A stretch of 8,701 bases of DNA from Chloroflexota bacterium (GTDB taxonomy: Bacteria > Chloroflexota > Limnocylindria > Limnocylindrales > CSP1-4): positions 7,288-15,988 of the forward strand of contig PMIQ01000089.1 of NCBI GenBank assembly GCA_003157175.1. The letters are read 5' to 3'. The position numbers were made by a program, and so were the translations under genes. Position 1 is the stretch's first letter. Each line of letters starts with the position of its first letter. Below, piece by piece: positions 6,820 through 8,701 of this stretch. The notes under the pieces are model-generated. The model ran no database searches. It worked only from the letters and a program-made list of their open reading frames with translations, and had not been told where the DNA came from.

Positions 6820-7487
6820 TGAGCGAACCGATCCATCCGTCACCTCGCCTACCGACGCCTGGAGGACGCCCGGCTCGCGCCGACCAGGTCGACGAGTCAG
6901 GGCCGGCCGGAGACTCTCGAGTGAGGTGCTGGTGGCCGGACGGCCTGCGCGGCGCCGACCCACTGATGGTCGCCTATCACGACGAGGAGTGGGGCGTGCC
7001 GGTCTCGGACGATCGCGCCCTCTTCGAACGGCTGGCCCTGGAGGGCTTTCAGGCGGGGCTGTCGTGGGCGACGATCCTGCGCAAACGCGGCGCCTTCCGT
7101 CTGGCCTTCGCCGACTTCGCACCCGAGGTCGTGGCCGCGTTCGGCGAGGCCGACCGCGAACGACTGCTGGCGGATGCCGGCATCGTGCGCAACCGGGCCA
7201 AGATCGACGCCACGATCGACAACGCCGCCATCCTGCTCACGCTGGCCGAGGAGCATGGCTCGTTCGACGCCTACCTTGCAGCCAGGCTGCCCCGCCCGGC
7301 CCCAACGTTGAAACACGGTAGCGGCAGCCAGGACGTGCCCGCCACCACGCCGGAATCGGACTCGCTCTCGACCGACCTGCGCAAGCGCGGCTTCCGTTTC
7401 GCCGGTTCGACGATCGTCTACAGCTTCATGCAGAGTGTCGGCCTGGTGGACGACCACCTTCCAGGCTGCTTTCGCTACCTCGGCTGA
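6819..7487 (+). CDS. tag: DNA-3-methyladenine glycosylase I
   Basis: Base-excision repair glycosylase that removes 3-methyladenine from alkylated DNA. The 222 residues include the helix-hairpin-helix-family core: YHDEEWGVPVSDDRALFE, LEGFQAGLSWATILRKR, LLADAGIVRNRAKI and KRGFRFAGSTIVYSFMQS, then VGLVDDHLPGC. The structural zinc ligands match E. coli Tag: C37, H54, H213 and C217 (E. coli C4, H17, H175, C179). E75 corresponds to the catalytic/recognition Glu38, and W83 to Trp46. The ATG at 6819 overlaps the HEPN-like stop (TGATG), implying translational coupling, and gives a Pro-rich 34-residue N-terminal extension. An in-frame GTG at 6921, with GGAG 8 nt upstream, would give a 188-residue protein of the usual family length and may be the true start. 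Tag is normally a solitary gene, so its place at the end of a HEPN/MNT operon is unusual. Confidence 0.95.
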   Translation: MSEPIHPSPRLPTPGGRPARADQVDESGPAGDSRVRCWWPDGLRGADPLMVAYHDEEWGVPVSDDRALFERLALEGFQAGLSWATILRKRGAFRLAFADFAPEVVAAFGEADRERLLADAGIVRNRAKIDATIDNAAILLTLAEEHGSFDAYLAARLPRPAPTLKHGSGSQDVPATTPESDSLSTDLRKRGFRFAGSTIVYSFMQSVGLVDDHLPGCFRYLG

Positions 7488-7490
7488 CCG

Positions 7491-7539
7491 GCCTCGCCCG
7501 CGGTGGCGCGCGAACGCGGTGGCGCTGTGGCGGCGAGGC
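7491..7539 (+). terminator. Possible stem-loop after tag
   Basis: GCCTCGCC at 7491-7498 is the exact complement of GGCGAGGC at 7532-7539, starting 4 bp after the tag stop. The loop contains a direct repeat, GCGGTGGCGC at 7500-7509 and 7516-7525. There is no T tract, so intrinsic termination would be weak. Confidence 0.3.
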
Positions 7540-7585
7540 GCAGCATAGATGGTTCCCCCGAAGCGGCGATTGTCGCCCGATGCTC

Positions 7586-7804
7586 CTACGACCGGTTCAG
7601 CAGCGTCTCGATGGACCGGGTAGGCATCCGGGTCCGTCTCGAGACGTAGCTGGCAATTCGAGCCGAGTCACAGCCGCATCTTGCGAGAGCGCGCCGGTCC
7701 AGTCGCGGCCAGATGACCATCGCGCGCAGCGCAGCCTGACACAGGTCGGGCGCGCGCGCCGTCGTCGGGCGGACCGGAGGCTCGGCGGCCACCGAGATCG
7801 CCAT
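7586..7804 (-). CDS. Small hypothetical protein, 72 residues
   Basis: I do not recognise the family. The ATG at 7804 is preceded by AGGAAAGG at good spacing (6 nt), and a well-formed promoter lies about 65 bp further upstream. The protein is MAISVAAEPPVRPTTARAPD, then an amphipathic segment LCQAALRAMVIWPRLDRRAL with CGCDSARIASYVSRR and a C-terminal helix ending SIETLLNRS. It is basic, soluble and has no signal peptide; a three-helix fold able to bind nucleic acid is possible but unproven. It is monocistronic and converges on tag. Start, promoter and ribosome binding site agree with each other, which makes chance less likely despite the short length. The frame is also open upstream to 7870, but that part covers the 5'-UTR hairpin. 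Confidence 0.6.
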   Translation of the reverse strand: MAISVAAEPPVRPTTARAPDLCQAALRAMVIWPRLDRRALARCGCDSARIASYVSRRTRMPTRSIETLLNRS

Positions 7805-7832
7805 GGATCGCCTTTCCTTGTTCTTGGCGGTA

Positions 7833-7854
7833 CGTCCGGCTCGTCCGCCGGACG
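7833..7854 (-). promoter_or_regulatory. 5'-UTR hairpin of the small 72-residue gene
   Basis: A perfect 8-bp stem CGTCCGGC/GCCGGACG with a 6-nt loop lies between the promoter and the ribosome binding site of the small gene. It could stabilise the leader or attenuate expression. Read on the plus strand it is followed by GGCTTT, but no plus-strand gene ends here, so a terminator role is unlikely. Confidence 0.4.
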
Positions 7855-7869
7855 GGCTTTGGGTACGCA

Positions 7870-7898
7870 ATCCTAAGCAGATGACTCGGGTATTTCAA
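7870..7898 (-). promoter_or_regulatory. Sigma70-type promoter of the small 72-residue gene
   Basis: On the minus strand TTGAAA (7893-7898) is separated by exactly 17 nt from TAGGAT (7870-7875). These are good matches to TTGACA and TATAAT in a locally AT-rich patch of otherwise GC-rich DNA. The start of transcription would be near 7862, giving a leader of about 58 nt before the ATG at 7804. Confidence 0.55.
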
Positions 7899-8423
7899 TG
7901 CCTTGCTTGCTGAAGATTCGGCAACCCTGAAAGGCCGCCTCGACGCCACCGAGCGCCCGGCCGGCGGGTACAGCTCAGAGCTCACACGCCGGCGCCGAGG
8001 CGAAAGCGGCGTTCCACGCAGGAGTCGCGACGGGCAGCACCAGACCCCGCGACGCCGAACCTGCTTCGCGGCAACTAAACCCCGCGCCAGAGCTCGCGGG
8101 ACGCCGGGCAGCGCGAACCGAGGACGGCCGAAAAGGGGTTCGCGGCGGTGATGCCGCCAGTCAGCCTGCGCCGCCGCTGATAGCAGCATTGCACAATTCT
8201 GAAACGCCTGCCTGCGCCGACCGCACGAGCTCGGTCGCGAAGTCAGGGCCGGCTCCGAGCGTCACGCGCCGCGCAAGTCGTTCCGACCGCCGAGCAAAGG
8301 CAAGGACGACGACGGAAGATGGCTCGAGCGCACTCAAAGGTTCGTTTGAAGGAGGCGCAGGGACGAACGCAGGGCCAGGCCGGCTGACCGGGCGAGGTGA
8401 GAGCCGCGACCGGCGGACTCGGG

Positions 8424-8665
8424 TCAGGGCTCGATCAGCCTGCGCTTGGCGGCGGAGAATTCCTCTTCGGTCAGCGCACCGGATGCGGCAAATCGGCGAG
8501 GTTCCGCAGCTCAGCGGCCAACTCGGCCGATGGCTCTCGAACCTGCGGACCGGCCGGCCGGCTGGCCCGCCCCGCAGCGAAGCCGAGACCTCCGAGCAGT
8601 GCCGCCCCAAGCAGACGGCGCCGAACAAAGAACAGCCGGCCGACAATGCCTCGACGTCGGAACAC
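8424..8665 (-). pseudogene. SHOCT-domain small membrane protein, frameshifted
   Basis: GTG at 8665 follows AAGGAGG at 6-nt spacing and opens MFRRRGIVGRLFFVRRRLLG, a basic N-terminus and one membrane segment (about residues 18-34, LLGAALLGGLGFAAGRA). A Pro-rich spacer follows, and then AELAAELRNLADL, the first half of a SHOCT (short C-terminal) domain. That frame stops at 8471. In the next frame the second half continues exactly as expected, SGALTEEEFSAAKRRLIEP, ending at TGA 8424. One base appears lost (or two gained) at about 8484-8491. The restored protein would have about 81 residues. It is either a real pseudogene or a sequencing/assembly error; the intact flanks favour a recent event or an error. 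SHOCT proteins are widespread in GC-rich bacteria and mostly lack a known specific function. Confidence 0.75.
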
Positions 8666-8679
8666 GACTGGCCTCCTTC

Positions 8680-8701
8680 CGGATCGCCTCCGGATCGCCT
8701 C
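8680..8701. repeat. Tandem 11-bp repeat upstream of the SHOCT gene
   Basis: CGGATCGCCTC occurs twice back to back (8680-8690 and 8691-8701) and may continue beyond the right edge. It lies immediately upstream of the ribosome binding site of the SHOCT gene. Confidence 0.5.

Larger units (their letters stand above)
7805..8423. other. Gene-poor intergenic stretch
   Basis: About 620 bp between the small 72-residue gene and the SHOCT gene remnant. Beyond the promoter and hairpin listed for the small gene, and a 7-bp stem (GCCGGCG 7960-7966 with CGCCGGC 7987-7993), I see nothing identifiable. Open frames here are Arg/Pro/Ser-rich with no family motifs or ribosome binding sites, as expected for chance frames in high-GC DNA. 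Confidence 0.5.

Noticed and set aside
7960..7993. tRNA-like fragment (GGTACAGCTCAGAGC) inside a stem
   Set aside because: No anticodon arm, no T-loop GTTCRA and no 7-bp acceptor stem at tRNA spacing; it is only a GC-rich hairpin.
7903..8151. Plus-strand 82-codon open frame
   Set aside because: Arg/Pro/Ser-rich, no ribosome binding site, no recognisable motif, and it starts right beside the minus-strand promoter of the small gene.
8161..8646. 161-codon minus-strand open frame overlapping the SHOCT gene
   Set aside because: It is a different frame of the SHOCT gene region; the SHOCT frames have the ribosome binding site and the domain signature.

Overview
The window is high-GC bacterial chromosomal DNA, densely coded, with strong anti-Shine-Dalgarno matches and mostly GTG or TTG start codons. 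A stand-alone methylmalonyl-CoA mutase large subunit, a chromosomal-type parA-parB pair, a UbiA-family prenyltransferase and a SHOCT-domain protein together suggest a GC-rich Chloroflexota or actinobacterial-type organism. That placement is inference from gene content; no rRNA or other phylogenetic marker is present. No insertion sequence, CRISPR array, tRNA or rRNA was recognised.

Layout. (1) 1-982, minus: N-terminal 327 residues of a methylmalonyl-CoA mutase catalytic subunit, cut by the left edge. (2) 983-1417: gene-free divergent region with a small inverted repeat near the mutase, a perfect 28-bp palindrome, and a group of DnaA-box-like 9-mers including one perfect TTATCCACA. (3) 1418-3200, plus: parA and parB, translationally overlapping, both with TTG starts. 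(4) 3334-5549, minus: plsC-type acyltransferase, then an unrecognised 121-residue protein, then a UbiA-family prenyltransferase, probably a membrane-lipid or isoprenoid unit. (5) 5726-7487, plus: a winged-helix/MNT nucleotidyltransferase fusion, a HEPN-like small protein and DNA-3-methyladenine glycosylase I (tag), joined by 4-nt and 1-nt overlaps. A cluster of GAGAAC/GTTCTC half-sites lies at the front. (6) 7488-8701: mostly non-coding, with a 72-residue minus-strand gene that has a good -35/-10 promoter and a 5'-UTR hairpin, and at the right edge a frameshifted SHOCT-domain gene.

How it fits together. ParA and ParB segregate the chromosome, and the DnaA boxes just upstream fit the common placement of parAB near oriC, although no AT-rich unwinding element or canonical parS was found. 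The most unusual unit is the winged-helix-MNT/HEPN/Tag operon: it looks like a HEPN-MNT toxin-antitoxin or defence module whose antitoxin carries its own DNA-binding domain, and which is translationally coupled to an alkylation-repair glycosylase. The coupling and motifs are seen directly; a joint function is inference.
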